Shown: positions 24,641 through 31,952, counted from the stretch's first letter. The stretch: 64,000 bases of DNA from a virus (IMGVR_UViG_3300042868_008033:23254-87253), one strand, 5' to 3'. Program-made: numbers and translations. Notes: generated from the sequence alone by a model not told the origin.

Positions 24641-24922
24641 TTAACTCCAAGTCCTGTGACGTTCAGCCACCCATTCTCTACCATCATATTCCTCAATGTA
24701 CCAGTCTACATCATCAGGAACTTCTACGATTTTTAAATCTGAGAAATCACCACCAGCATCGGTACCATATTCTTCAATCATTGCCACAAGGTCTGGACAA
24801 TCACGGGGAATATCATAATACCAAAATCTTTCATCAGTAATACCAGCACGGTTTTTATATTCATCTAATGCAGCCTCAGATAAACCAAAACCACCATGAC
24901 ACGCATTTATAACAACTTTCAT
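24641..24922 (-). CDS. Conserved phage protein of unknown function
   Basis: 93 aa. It has the full pattern of a widespread phage family: N-terminal VVINACHGGFGLSEAAL, central DIPRDCPDLVAMIEEYG, then LKIVEVPDDVDWYIEEYDG and WVAERHRTW at the end. No enzymatic motif is known. Conservation across many phages suggests a host-targeting or housekeeping role. Confidence 0.75.
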   Translation of the reverse strand: MKVVINACHGGFGLSEAALDEYKNRAGITDERFWYYDIPRDCPDLVAMIEEYGTDAGGDFSDLKIVEVPDDVDWYIEEYDGREWVAERHRTWS

Positions 24923-24925
24923 TCT

Positions 24926-25138
24926 TCAACTCCGAAATGTTTTATTAATCTTATCCGCACAATAATGGCCATCCATTCCTTTGTCACCTAGTTCCTCACA
25001 TATGGTTAGGCATTCCATAACAATCAACTCGGCGAACTTTTCAGGATCATCAATGGTATACTCGGGCCAAGTATGCTGATTGCCGCTATTATAGTGACCG
25101 CCGGCCTGTGACCAAAGTTCTTTAATTCTTTCGTTCAT
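24926..25138 (-). CDS. MNERI small-protein family member
   Basis: 70 aa. Shared features are MNERIKELWSQAG, then FAELIVMECLTICEEL, and an end INKTFRS almost identical to the end of the next gene (IKGTFRS). A tandem paralogue lies at 25142-25336. Predicted helical. Unknown function. Confidence 0.65.
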   Translation of the reverse strand: MNERIKELWSQAGGHYNSGNQHTWPEYTIDDPEKFAELIVMECLTICEELGDKGMDGHYCADKINKTFRS

Positions 25139-25141
25139 TCT

Positions 25142-25336
25142 TCAACTCCGAAATGTTCCTTTGATTCCACTCCAACAGGCAAGCGCAGAGTTATCTTTTT
25201 TCATAACATCTTCACAGATTTTCATACATTCCCATACAATCAACTCGGCGAATTGTTCCAATTCAAATTCAATCGCATGGTTAGACCACTCGGGGAAACC
25301 TGCCTCGATGGAAAGTTGTTTGATTCTTTCATTCAT
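25142..25336 (-). CDS. MNERI small-protein family member (tandem paralogue)
   Basis: 64 aa: MNERIKQLSIEAG, FAELIVWECMKICEDV, ending GTFRS. It is the tandem partner of 24926-25138, and two more relatives lie at 14783 and 34441. Same orientation, 3 nt apart. Unknown function. Confidence 0.65.
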   Translation of the reverse strand: MNERIKQLSIEAGFPEWSNHAIEFELEQFAELIVWECMKICEDVMKKDNSALACWSGIKGTFRS

Positions 25337-25348
25337 AATTTTACCTGA

Positions 25349-26227
25349 TTAACCACAAATTGCATACTCAGCCAAATCAGACCAGTTTTTACCTGCGCCT
25401 TGGCGAATCTTTGTTACCTGAATCAGTGTACGGAGCGATAACTCTTTAACTGAATCTTGGTGTTTCTCAATCAAATTCATAGCATCAGTCTTAACGACCT
25501 TATCAAACTCAGGCATAAACTCACCTGTAGACAACAGGTGGCGCATACGTTCGACCTTTTGCTTTGTGGTCATTGACAAGTCAACAGCCAATGAACGGGT
25601 CAGGATAGCCTGGTCAATATTGGATGCGGACAAGTTGGAGATAAACACAACACGACCTTTGAATTCGAAGGATGTAGGCAAATCTTCATCTTTGATATCC
25701 GCTCTCCATGAAATGATACGGCGTGAATATGAATCAAGCGCACCTTTGAGCAGGTTCAATGATGTAGGATCCTTGAGTACGGAATCACAATCATCAAACA
25801 CAATAACACCATCTTTATTTTCATAAAGTGTGCGGTACAGGCCTTTAGGTGTTGAATAACCTTTGATGACACGGAATGTCTTGGCAGTCTTAAGGACGGT
25901 ACCAACAGCGATATCATCAAGCACGGATACATCTTTGAAACCAAGTGCTGTCAACGTTTGTGACACGGTAAAAGACTTACCAAGACCACCAGGACCAGTC
26001 ACAACAACGGATGCTTGTGCGCCGTTAGCAAGCATAGTAACCATATCAGACACAAAACCGAAGCGTTGGTTAATACTAAAACGGGACTCAAGCACAGGTG
26101 CAACAGAATTGGATTCTGATTGTGCCTTACGGATGACATAATCCATATGCGCCTTGTTTGAACGCTTTACAGTCTTGCCGTTGATAACAGCAACATACTT
26201 ACCACCAACAAATTTCACATCAATCAT
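25349..26227 (-). CDS. P-loop AAA ATPase
   Basis: 292 aa. Walker A is TGPGGLGKS (77-85), Walker B is GVIVFDDCDS, and a sensor-like VVFISNLSAS follows. The N-terminal 40 residues are basic. It resembles AAA-type ATPases found near early genes of T4-like phages. Partner and substrate are unknown. It is the first gene after the promoter at 26256-26283, and at about 43% GC it is slightly richer than its surroundings. Confidence 0.75.
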   Translation of the reverse strand: MIDVKFVGGKYVAVINGKTVKRSNKAHMDYVIRKAQSESNSVAPVLESRFSINQRFGFVSDMVTMLANGAQASVVVTGPGGLGKSFTVSQTLTALGFKDVSVLDDIAVGTVLKTAKTFRVIKGYSTPKGLYRTLYENKDGVIVFDDCDSVLKDPTSLNLLKGALDSYSRRIISWRADIKDEDLPTSFEFKGRVVFISNLSASNIDQAILTRSLAVDLSMTTKQKVERMRHLLSTGEFMPEFDKVVKTDAMNLIEKHQDSVKELSLRTLIQVTKIRQGAGKNWSDLAEYAICG

Positions 26228-26255
26228 CGTTACTCCTAATCAATCAATACTACGT

Positions 26256-26316
26256 ATTCTACAGGTTCTGGTAGAAAAGGCAAGCCTAATACTTTAGTAC
26301 TCAAGCAGTCTGGTCA
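26256..26316 (-). promoter_or_regulatory. Early promoter-operator cassette before the AAA ATPase
   Basis: TTGCCT (26278-26283), 16-nt spacer, TAGAAT (26256-26261). Directly upstream is GAGTACTAAAGTATTAGG, then 9 nt further AATACTTGACC. The same composite occurs before several other early genes. Confidence 0.75.
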
Positions 26317-26478
26317 AGTATTCTTCTTGGAACGCTTCGGTTTCTCTGCTTCAGCAACCATTGCTGCCCGCTTTTCCGTTGCGTCCACCCACTCCTGGTG
26401 GTCTGCAACCAGTTTTTTGTACTCATCATATGTGACAACGGCATCATTCCAACGATAGGTAAACGTTTCTGGATCCAT
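26314..26478 (-). CDS. Small basic/acidic helical protein
   Basis: 54 aa, below usual gene-calling limits. It starts 3 nt after the upstream stop (TAATATATGG) and reads MDPETFTYRWNDAVVTYDEY, then a helix with WVDATEKRAAM and a basic end PKRSKKNT. The TGA stop is part of the AATACTTGACC operator element. It lies in frame between two supported features and has gene-like composition. Confidence 0.55.
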   Translation of the reverse strand: MDPETFTYRWNDAVVTYDEYKKLVADHQEWVDATEKRAAMVAEAEKPKRSKKNT

Positions 26479-26481
26479 ATA

Positions 26482-26688
26482 TTATACGGACTTTCCTGTC
26501 GCTAAGTGTACTACGGCAGCTGGGAATAAGACTGCCACCGCCAATTCCAAGAGGTCTGGATCCAGTTTGTCATTACTTGCAAGGCGTTCTATAGTCTTGG
26601 TCATGACCCATGGACGGCGGTCAAGAAAACGGAGAGCTGAATCTAATGCAAAATCTTGTGCATATGAAATTTCTAATTCATAATTCAT
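26482..26688 (-). CDS. Small conserved protein
   Basis: 68 aa from the ATG that overlaps the upstream TGA (ATGA). Contains FALDSALRFLDRRPWVMTK and a hydrophobic end (LLELAVAVLFPAAVVHLATG). No family recognised. Probably soluble with an amphipathic C-terminus. Confidence 0.58.
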   Translation of the reverse strand: MNYELEISYAQDFALDSALRFLDRRPWVMTKTIERLASNDKLDPDLLELAVAVLFPAAVVHLATGKSV

Positions 26689-26906
26689 ACTGTCACACCC
26701 CAATATTTCATAACACGTTCCAAACAATATAAATGGTCTGTGATTTCACCAATGTCCTTGGCTTCATCAATATCAAATATTGCAAAACCACGACCTTCAG
26801 CACGATTCACCAAATCCTGTTTTAGTGATTCATATGTACTTTGCAATTCCGTTTGTATGATACCATCAACGGTATCCCAATCCAATTCAACAGTTACTTT
26901 TTTCAT
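26685..26906 (-). CDS. Small conserved protein
   Basis: 73 aa: VTVELDWDTVDGIIQTELQS, then an acidic end (DIGEITDHLYCLERVMKYWG). This N-terminal pattern is common in short T4-like phage proteins of unknown function. Coupled to the next gene by ATGA. Confidence 0.62.
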   Translation of the reverse strand: MKKVTVELDWDTVDGIIQTELQSTYESLKQDLVNRAEGRGFAIFDIDEAKDIGEITDHLYCLERVMKYWGVTV

Positions 26907-26915
26907 AATTAATCC

Positions 26916-27095
26916 TTAATCCTTACTGGGGGGCACCGCAATTATATAACAACGTTGATTTCTTGGCAAATCTTTTTCACATTCCATTAATTCTGTGTCC
27001 ATAATTTTGCCATTAGCAAAATACCCAGTGGGTGACAATACAATCCATGAAATGGTAATCATGATGCCAATTATAATGCCAATTATTATATTCAC
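26916..27095 (-). CDS. Small single-pass membrane protein
   Basis: 59 aa if it starts at GTG 27095, just after the upstream stop; an in-frame ATG lies 24 nt earlier inside that gene. A transmembrane run (NIIIGIIIGIMITISWIVL) is followed by a periplasmic tail with two Cys (MECEKDLPRNQRCYIIAV). Function unknown; the start is uncertain. Confidence 0.5.
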   Translation of the reverse strand: MNIIIGIIIGIMITISWIVLSPTGYFANGKIMDTELMECEKDLPRNQRCYIIAVPPSKD

Positions 27096-27096
27096 A

Positions 27097-27489
27097 TTAC
27101 CACCATGAATCATAGTAAACGGCATCGCCTACAGCAATAGCTGCCATTGCCTTGCCAATGAATTCCATATCCTGTGCAACAGAATCAGGATCAGGTGGAT
27201 TATTACCAAAGAAGAAACCAACTGTTTCAGGCAATCGGCCTTTTGTCACATCCATTGCCAATGATTGCAGGTCTTCCATTGTCAATCGTACAGGCACACA
27301 ATTAAACGATTCTTTATCGCCGCCTTTTGAACGATATAGGCGTTCCATCCAACCATGGAGGTCGTGGTGCTTACGCCAATATGCCAATTCTTCTAAATCA
27401 TCTTCACGACCAGCGTCCTGACCACGCACATTAAAATCATCAATCACATCTTCCGCTTTTACACGGAATGCGTACATATCTAAACCCAT
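27097..27489 (-). CDS. Conserved phage protein (MGLDMYA family)
   Basis: 130 aa. It begins MGLDMYAFRVKAEDV and has YWRKHHDLHGWMERLY, VPVRLTMEDLQSLA, LPETVGFFFG and the end AVYYDSWW, all hallmarks of a small protein common in T4-like and other phages. It is sometimes mis-annotated as a kinase. No active-site motif is evident. The high W/Y/H content suggests nucleotide or metal binding, but that is speculation. Confidence 0.72.
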   Translation of the reverse strand: MGLDMYAFRVKAEDVIDDFNVRGQDAGREDDLEELAYWRKHHDLHGWMERLYRSKGGDKESFNCVPVRLTMEDLQSLAMDVTKGRLPETVGFFFGNNPPDPDSVAQDMEFIGKAMAAIAVGDAVYYDSWW

Positions 27490-27490
27490 T

Positions 27491-27952
27491 TTAAACTCCC
27501 ATAACAGTTTTATAAATTGAATGAAACAACTCAGGATTGGCAGTGCAAGCAGAGTGTGAAAAATCTATAATAGAAAGTTTTGATTTCATTTCATTATCTT
27601 TTTTGGCTTTACGTTCAGCACGTTGCTTTGGTCCTAAAACCTTGCCGGCGTGGTCACCATTGCCACCACGGGTTGTCCATTCTAAATTTGATACATCATT
27701 ATTCAATTTGTTGCCATCTAAATGATTAACAATTTCTAAATTTTTACGATTGGTTATAAATGATATTGCAATCAATCGGTGGACTTGAAATGTTTTCTTT
27801 TCCTTTCCATTAGAAAATCCAACATTATAATAACCAGTTGTGCCTTTGGTTTGAGTCAATTCAACCAATTCACCACGTTTTTTTGAAAACACACGACCAT
27901 CGGTGCTGACCGAATAATCTTCCCAACCTGCAATTTTTTTAGTCTTAATCAT
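27491..27952 (-). CDS. HNH homing endonuclease with NUMOD4 domain
   Basis: 153 aa. The N-terminal NUMOD4 DNA-binding motif is GWEDYSVSTDGRVFS (9-23), and the HNH nuclease core is HRLIAISFI...NHLDGNKLNNDVSNLEWTT. The lysine-rich tail probably binds DNA. This is a free-standing homing endonuclease placed between two early genes and overlapping one by 4 nt. It probably spreads itself among related phages. No intron is evident. Confidence 0.85.
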   Translation of the reverse strand: MIKTKKIAGWEDYSVSTDGRVFSKKRGELVELTQTKGTTGYYNVGFSNGKEKKTFQVHRLIAISFITNRKNLEIVNHLDGNKLNNDVSNLEWTTRGGNGDHAGKVLGPKQRAERKAKKDNEMKSKLSIIDFSHSACTANPELFHSIYKTVMGV

Positions 27953-28476
27953 TTTAACACAATGCCTTCCACATTATACTTTTTCTTCAAAAATGACAAA
28001 CACGCTTCAGGTGTTGGTCGTGCTGCTTCTTGTTTGCCATTCATCATAGCAACCCACTTTTGACGATCCGCACGGAAGAATACAGTACCATCAGGATACG
28101 TTGTTTTGGTGCCTTTTACAATAGAACCAACAGTGGTATTGCCAACTTTTGAAATAACCAGTTTGGTTGGTGTCACTGTACGTTGGCGTGCCATCTTACG
28201 TGATGCAGGTTTTGCTTTGGCGACTTTTGGTGTCTTAACTTCAGGATCAGCAACACCTGTACTAGGGTTGAATCGTGGGCCGGTCATAGGACCTACCCAT
28301 GGGAAGAAACCAACAGGCGATGGACGACCAACAAATGACAATGCTTCAGTCATATCAGACCCACACATTGACCAAGAATCGGTTTCTGCATCATACCAGC
28401 GATAATACTTACCTTGCATCCCACGGTCGACCAAATACATGGCAGTTTGTGGGGGTTTACCAGTTTGAAATTCCAT
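27949..28476 (-). CDS. Conserved phage protein of unknown function
   Basis: 175 aa from ATG 28476 behind AGGAG. The N-terminal domain has aromatic motifs (YYRWYDAETDSWSMCG), a basic Pro/Lys-rich linker (TPKVAKAKPASRKMARQR) follows, and the C-terminal domain is PDGTVFFRADRQKWVAMMNG, then PEACLSFLKKKY. The C-terminal part looks like a small DNA- or substrate-binding repeat. First gene after the promoter at 28499-28526. Confidence 0.6.
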   Translation of the reverse strand: MEFQTGKPPQTAMYLVDRGMQGKYYRWYDAETDSWSMCGSDMTEALSFVGRPSPVGFFPWVGPMTGPRFNPSTGVADPEVKTPKVAKAKPASRKMARQRTVTPTKLVISKVGNTTVGSIVKGTKTTYPDGTVFFRADRQKWVAMMNGKQEAARPTPEACLSFLKKKYNVEGIVLK

Positions 28477-28498
28477 AATATCTCCTATTGAATGTGTC

Positions 28499-28562
28499 AT
28501 TATACATGAATCCTAGGTAATGGCAACCTTAATACTAAAGTACTCCATCTCCTAGGTCAAGT
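28499..28562 (-). promoter_or_regulatory. Early promoter-operator cassette
   Basis: TTGCCA (28521-28526), 16-nt spacer, TATAAT (28499-28504). Upstream come GAGTACTTTAGTATTAAGG and, 9 nt beyond, AATACTTGACC. Same composite as at 26256 and 31526. Confidence 0.8.
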
Positions 28563-28563
28563 A

Positions 28564-28743
28564 TTATTGCATTGCGAATTTTTCCATTTTTGTTGGTGTA
28601 TACAGGCGCTGGGTCAATAACGGATATTCTTTCCGTGATTTAATCTCGCCAATATTCAATTCTGCCAAACACTGCAAACCAAAATTACTAAATTTAGCGC
28701 CTGACAACACATCCAACATATAAATCCAATGTAAATCTTTCAT
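28564..28743 (-). CDS. Small hypothetical protein
   Basis: 59 aa. Its ATG overlaps the upstream TGA (ATGA). It reads MKDLHWIYMLDVLSGAKFSN, then a helical ELNIGEIKSRKEYPLL and a basic end. No family recognised. The coupling and ordinary codon use support it. The stop lies just before the operator cassette. Confidence 0.6.
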   Translation of the reverse strand: MKDLHWIYMLDVLSGAKFSNFGLQCLAELNIGEIKSRKEYPLLTQRLYTPTKMEKFAMQ

Positions 28744-28946
28744 TCGATATCCCTATCCCATTCTAATGCTTCTAAAGCGTCAATAATACATGAATCAGCA
28801 ACACTCATTTGTGATGCAACTTCGGCGTTTGTCTTTAATGGCGACACCTGCAGCCCATTGGACATTGGTGTTTCCGCCCAATGATATACATCCGCAAGCA
28901 ATGCCTGCGCCTGTTCTAGTTTTGCAACCAATTCTGAGTTAGTCAT
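28740..28946 (-). CDS. Small helical protein
   Basis: 68 aa, almost all helical (SELVAKLEQAQALLADVYHW; CIIDALEALEWDRDIE). No known domain. Part of the early operon starting at 29801. Confidence 0.58.
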   Translation of the reverse strand: MTNSELVAKLEQAQALLADVYHWAETPMSNGLQVSPLKTNAEVASQMSVADSCIIDALEALEWDRDIE

Positions 28947-28956
28947 TACTTTTACC

Positions 28957-29178
28957 TTAATCTAAAAGAACCATATATTCTGCTGGATAATGTTTGCGAA
29001 ACCAATCCAGTCCTTTGCGAACCATTTTGTAGTCGCCTGTCATCTCACAACCCATTATGGTGTCATATACTGCAACCGCTTCAGGCGTCAGCATTACACC
29101 TTCACCAGAAAACGGATTCTTTACCTCGACAGATTCCTTATCGAGCACCATACAATCAAACGGCAATTTTACCTTCAT
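28957..29178 (-). CDS. Small conserved protein
   Basis: 73 aa. It has DCMVLDKESVEVKNPFSGEG, then VAVYDTIMGCEM, and a C-terminal MVRKGLDWFRKHYPAEYMVL. This pattern occurs in short proteins of many phages, without known function. Good spacing to its neighbours. Confidence 0.62.
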   Translation of the reverse strand: MKVKLPFDCMVLDKESVEVKNPFSGEGVMLTPEAVAVYDTIMGCEMTGDYKMVRKGLDWFRKHYPAEYMVLLD

Positions 29179-29190
29179 TACAATCTCCTA

Positions 29191-29394
29191 TTAACAATCT
29201 GGATCAAAATCGTGCCATTCCTGCGCTTCGTCAGGTTGGCCGTCATATTCATCACATTCCATATCCACTTCAGGCAGATATGATTCTAATACCTTTGCAG
29301 GCACTCGCTTCAGCAATTCTTCCAATGCTGTCACATCACCAGATTCAATATCTAATTGAATTTGTGTAATAACTTTATCAACCAATTCATCCAT
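29191..29394 (-). CDS. Small acidic protein
   Basis: 67 aa: a helical N-terminus (LVDKVITQIQLDIESGD), then LEELLKRVPAKVLESYLPE and a strongly acidic end (DGQPDEAQEWHDFDPDC). Common layout of small phage proteins; function unknown. Confidence 0.6.
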   Translation of the reverse strand: MDELVDKVITQIQLDIESGDVTALEELLKRVPAKVLESYLPEVDMECDEYDGQPDEAQEWHDFDPDC

Positions 29395-29402
29395 TTTTTA
29401 CC

Positions 29403-29525
29403 TCACGCTTCATTAATTGAATAAACAACAAAACCTAACTCATTCGCTACCTCATATGCTGTTTCCAGATTAGGTGCTTCGATTAAGTCACAGCCGGACT
29501 CATGTTCAACAAAATATTCATTCAT
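29403..29525 (-). CDS. Very small acidic protein
   Basis: 40 aa, start MNEYFVEHESGCDLIEAPNL, end VVYSINEA. It follows AGGT in a leader (TTAATCAGGTAAAATTATGA) that also precedes the gene at 25336 in nearly identical form. Short, but its position in a gap-free operon and its ribosome site support it. Confidence 0.55.
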   Translation of the reverse strand: MNEYFVEHESGCDLIEAPNLETAYEVANELGFVVYSINEA

Positions 29526-29537
29526 AATTTTACCTGA

Positions 29538-29801
29538 TTAAAGATAGGATTCTTCTAACTCAACAATTTGCACATGAATTTCAGCAATATCATCTGCATC
29601 CAATTCTGGATCCATGCGGTCGAGGTCATATTGCAAATCTTCAATTTGTGAATCAATGATTTCATTCACCATCATACGATATGCAATTGGATCAAGACGC
29701 TTCACAATCTCGGAACGTGAAAACGTCAAATTACCGATAATAACGTCACCGTCACAATCCAACATTTCATCTATCATTTCGATAATCGCTTCGTTTCGCA
29801 T
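29538..29801 (-). CDS. Small acidic helical protein
   Basis: 87 aa, acidic (EMIDEMLDCDGDVIIGNLTF; QYDLDRMDPELDADDIAEI), with a leucine-rich helical end. No family recognised. First gene after the promoter at 29831-29859. Confidence 0.6.
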   Translation of the reverse strand: MRNEAIIEMIDEMLDCDGDVIIGNLTFSRSEIVKRLDPIAYRMMVNEIIDSQIEDLQYDLDRMDPELDADDIAEIHVQIVELEESYL

Positions 29802-29830
29802 TTTATTTTACCTCACTGATTTAAAACACA

Positions 29831-29917
29831 ATTATACCAGATTTTACCTGACTTGGCAACCTAATACCATAGTACTCCATTTGTTTGCTGGAGTACTACA
29901 GTATTACCTGACTATCG
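29831..29917 (-). promoter_or_regulatory. Early promoter with two AGTACT-type operators
   Basis: TTGCCA (29854-29859), 17-nt spacer, TATAAT (29831-29836). Upstream are GAGTACTATGGTATTAGG and, about 17 nt further, AATACTGTAGTACTCC, so two operator-like inverted repeats are stacked. Confidence 0.8.
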
Positions 29918-30166
29918 TGGGTATACTGCAAAAGTAGTAGCATCCGACTGCAAACAACTGCTTTGGCGAGTATTTTGTGAACGAAAGGTTCTATGAACCC
30001 GAGGACCACGATACCTTAGTTTTACTTTTTGACCAACAGCTTTGTAATACTTCAGTACACGTTCCCGCATTTCAACAGGCACGCCTTTGAATAAGGAAGT
30101 ATTACTTGGACTGCGATACAACTCATACAGTACATGAAAAGTTCTAACTTTATCTTCAAATGTCAT
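29912..30166 (-). CDS. Small basic protein
   Basis: 84 aa. Helical N-terminal half (MTFEDKVRTFHVLYELYRSP) and a basic C-terminal half (KVKLRYRGPRVHRTFRSQNT) ending ATTFAVYPR. The RYRGPR and ..DATTFAVY pattern is seen in short proteins of other phages. May bind nucleic acid; not shown. Its end overlaps the operator region. Confidence 0.6.
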   Translation of the reverse strand: MTFEDKVRTFHVLYELYRSPSNTSLFKGVPVEMRERVLKYYKAVGQKVKLRYRGPRVHRTFRSQNTRQSSCLQSDATTFAVYPR

Positions 30167-30175
30167 ACTTTTTAC

Positions 30176-30337
30176 TCACATTCCTGCTTCTTCAAGACAC
30201 GCCAACTCGGCTAGTAACTCTTCCGTACTCATCATTGGCAGAATTGTAGTAGCATAGGTCACAAATTTATCGGGGTCTGAATACCCTTGCATTACAATAT
30301 GCTCAATAATGAGTGCTAAAGTTTCGTTTTTTGTCAT
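30176..30337 (-). CDS. Very small acidic protein
   Basis: 53 aa: MTKNETLALIIEHIVMQGYS, then FVTYATTILPMMSTEELLAE. Ribosome site GAGAGAAA before the ATG. First gene after the promoter at 30365-30393. No family recognised. Confidence 0.58.
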   Translation of the reverse strand: MTKNETLALIIEHIVMQGYSDPDKFVTYATTILPMMSTEELLAELACLEEAGM

Positions 30338-30364
30338 TTTCTCTCTCAACCGTTTAAAAATACC

Positions 30365-30412
30365 ATTCTATCATAGAATCCGACAACTGGCAACCTGAGT
30401 ACTATAGTTCTC
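30365..30412 (-). promoter_or_regulatory. Early promoter-operator cassette
   Basis: TTGCCA (30388-30393), 17-nt spacer, TAGAAT (30365-30370), with GAGAACTATAGTACTCAGG immediately upstream of the -35 box, an almost perfect inverted repeat. Confidence 0.78.
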
Positions 30413-30806
30413 AAGCCGACTGCTGTGATAATAAAGTATTAACTGATTCACGTATAACGTCAACATAAGTTCTAATGTTATCAAAAGAATTCATTATCTC
30501 AGTATCAGTAGTACTAAAGATTTCATTTTCACAATGTTCTAAGATATACTTAACATTCTGGTACAGATTAATACTTTCGTTCTTAATACTTTCGATTGAC
30601 TCGTAACGTTCAATCAAAAGTTGTAATTCCTCAGCAGAATCACGTATGTCAGAAAAATGTATTACATCTAACATATCACCAGTAAAACCTTCTTCTACAT
30701 TTTCAGTTTCAGCAATAATACTTTCCGTTGCATTGTAGATTGTATCACCAAAGATACCTAAGTCAATAGTATTCATTTTCGCTCTTTCATCATTGTTTGT
30801 TGTCAT
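30411..30806 (-). CDS. Hypothetical helical acidic protein
   Basis: 131 aa (a later in-frame ATG at 30776 is possible). Acidic and helical: IIAETENVEEGFTGDML, then ELQLLIERYESIESIKNESI. It ends with a Ser/Gln-rich tail. No known family. Next to the DnaA-box region, which could link it to replication only by position. Confidence 0.58.
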   Translation of the reverse strand: MTTNNDERAKMNTIDLGIFGDTIYNATESIIAETENVEEGFTGDMLDVIHFSDIRDSAEELQLLIERYESIESIKNESINLYQNVKYILEHCENEIFSTTDTEIMNSFDNIRTYVDVIRESVNTLLSQQSA

Positions 30807-30813
30807 GTGTTAC

Positions 30814-30841
30814 ATTATACAGGTTTTTTATGAAATGGCAA
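30814..30841 (-). promoter_or_regulatory. Early promoter (TTGCCA class)
   Basis: TTGCCA (30836-30841), 16-nt spacer, TATAAT (30814-30819), with a weaker TAAGACTTTTCTCTTATA inverted repeat upstream in the operator position. About 8 nt before the ATG at 30806, so the message would be nearly leaderless; the internal ATG at 30776 would give a normal leader. Confidence 0.75.
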
Positions 30842-30887
30842 TATAAGAGAAAAGTCTTACATTATGGCCATGGAGTACTAAAGTTGC

Positions 30888-30950
30888 TGTGGATAAGTCT
30901 GTGTATAAAATGTGCATAAGTCGCAGATGCTGTGGATATGCTGTGGATAA
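30888..30950. promoter_or_regulatory. Cluster of five DnaA boxes, candidate replication origin
   Basis: Five 9-mers in the same direction within 63 bp: TGTGGATAA (30888-30896), TGTGTATAA (30900-30908), TGTGCATAA (30911-30919), TGTGGATAT (30931-30939) and TGTGGATAA (30942-30950). Four match the reverse complement of TTATNCACA exactly, and two are the strongest E. coli box. Start-to-start spacings are 12, 11, 20 and 11 bp, close to helical turns. The surrounding 30807-31183 region has no gene. Confidence 0.75.
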
Positions 30951-31183
30951 CTTTACCTGACTAGTTAATGAGTACTTCCGTTGTAACCTGCATCCAGGTG
31001 TACTGAGAAAGTATTAGTAATCCGCATAAAATACTGCAAAAGTGTCATAAAGTGCAATTTTGTGTGCTTTAGTGTTACCAGCGCACCTGGCTTCGCAAGT
31101 TACCTGTAAGAAACAAGTCTTAGTCTCTGTCTGCGATGGCACCTCAAAGCATTACAAAGCGTTTCTCGGTACTACAAAGGTTC
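30951..31183. other. Gene-free stretch between the DnaA boxes and the next gene
   Basis: No reading frame of note. It contains a GAGTACTTCCGTT copy (30970-30982), repeated at 31463-31475, and an orphan operator-like GTACTGAGAAAGTATTAG with no -35/-10 pair close behind it. Moderately AT-rich. It may belong to the origin or hold binding sites for the early regulator. Confidence 0.45.
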
Positions 31184-31375
31184 TCAGAAGCGCTCTAGTT
31201 CGCCATTGAATACTTTTGTTTCAAAATCATAGATAATACATTGTACTTCATCAGCAAAGCCCAACTCACACAAAAGTTTACACTCCTGTATGAATGCTTC
31301 ATGGCCTAAACCAAAAGTATACAGCATTTCTTCCAACTCTTGTAATTGAATACTAATTTCTGACATTTTGCCCAT
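31184..31375 (-). CDS. Small acidic protein
   Basis: 63 aa from the ATG behind CAGGAG. Helical with three Cys (IQECKLLCELGFADEVQCII) and an acidic end. No family recognised. It has its own promoter at 31403-31431 and probably a second one further upstream. Confidence 0.6.
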   Translation of the reverse strand: MGKMSEISIQLQELEEMLYTFGLGHEAFIQECKLLCELGFADEVQCIIYDFETKVFNGELERF

Positions 31376-31402
31376 GTAATGCTCCTGTGTTAATATGTGG
31401 GT

Positions 31403-31475
31403 ATTATACAATAAAACCGAGAGTTTGGCAATATACTGAAAAAGTACTCCATTGCCGAGCTAGAGTACTTCCGTT
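31403..31475 (-). promoter_or_regulatory. Early promoter-operator cassette
   Basis: TTGCCA (31426-31431), 17-nt spacer, TATAAT (31403-31408). Upstream is GAGTACTTTTTCAGTATA, and further out an AAGTACTC half site. It drives the gene ending at 31184. Confidence 0.8.
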
Positions 31476-31525
31476 TTCAACGCCCAGCCCCAGCGTCCAC
31501 CCCAGTCTGCTTTCGAATAGGTGCT

Positions 31526-31595
31526 ATTATACAGGAACCAGACAGGTTGGCAATATAGCGCAATAGTACTCAAGCAATCCGGTCAAGTATTCCAG
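31526..31595 (-). promoter_or_regulatory. Minus-strand half of a divergent promoter hub
   Basis: TTGCCA (31548-31553), 16-nt spacer, TATAAT (31526-31531). Upstream come GAGTACTATTGCGCTATA and, 9 nt on, AATACTTGACC. The operator block is shared with the plus-strand promoter at 31603. Between this promoter and the next downstream one (about 31440-31520) there is no gene. Confidence 0.78.
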
Positions 31596-31602
31596 ATAAC
31601 GC

Positions 31603-31631
31603 TTGCCATTTCCTGCAGGATCGGTTATACT
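31603..31631 (+). promoter_or_regulatory. Plus-strand half of the divergent promoter hub
   Basis: TTGCCA (31603-31608), 17-nt spacer, TATACT (31626-31631). It is preceded by GGTCAAGTATTCC, the same element that serves the opposite promoter. The first plus-strand ATG follows 30 nt later. Confidence 0.78.
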
Positions 31632-31661
31632 TTGTCCATCAAATCAAGAAAGCGAGAAAAT

Positions 31662-31919
31662 ATGACCGAATTCGAAAAGCAGTGCTACGGTATGTCAACA
31701 GCAGCGATCCGTGAGCAGTATATGAAAAGCTTTACTGCCAAGCACGTTGGTCTGGAAATGGTGTGCATGAGCATATTGTCGGACGCTCAGGAATTGCTGG
31801 CGATGGGTGCAACCAATGATTCCCGCCAATATATGAACCGTGCTAAATTCATCCTTTGCGAAATACAGGACCAGCGTGAAGCGGCCGGCCGCCTGTTGGA
31901 TGAATTGACCACAGAATAA
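31662..31919 (+). CDS. Small hypothetical protein on the plus-strand island
   Basis: 85 aa, start behind GCGAGAAA. Helical: FEKQCYGMSTAAIREQYMKS, then LEMVCMSILSDAQELLAMG and a C-terminal EIQDQREAAGRLLDELTTE. GC content is visibly higher than in the minus-strand genes. No family recognised. First gene of the four-gene plus-strand island. Confidence 0.65.
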   Translation: MTEFEKQCYGMSTAAIREQYMKSFTAKHVGLEMVCMSILSDAQELLAMGATNDSRQYMNRAKFILCEIQDQREAAGRLLDELTTE

Positions 31920-31952
31920 CACTACAGGCAACTGGAAGAAAAAAGTTTACAG

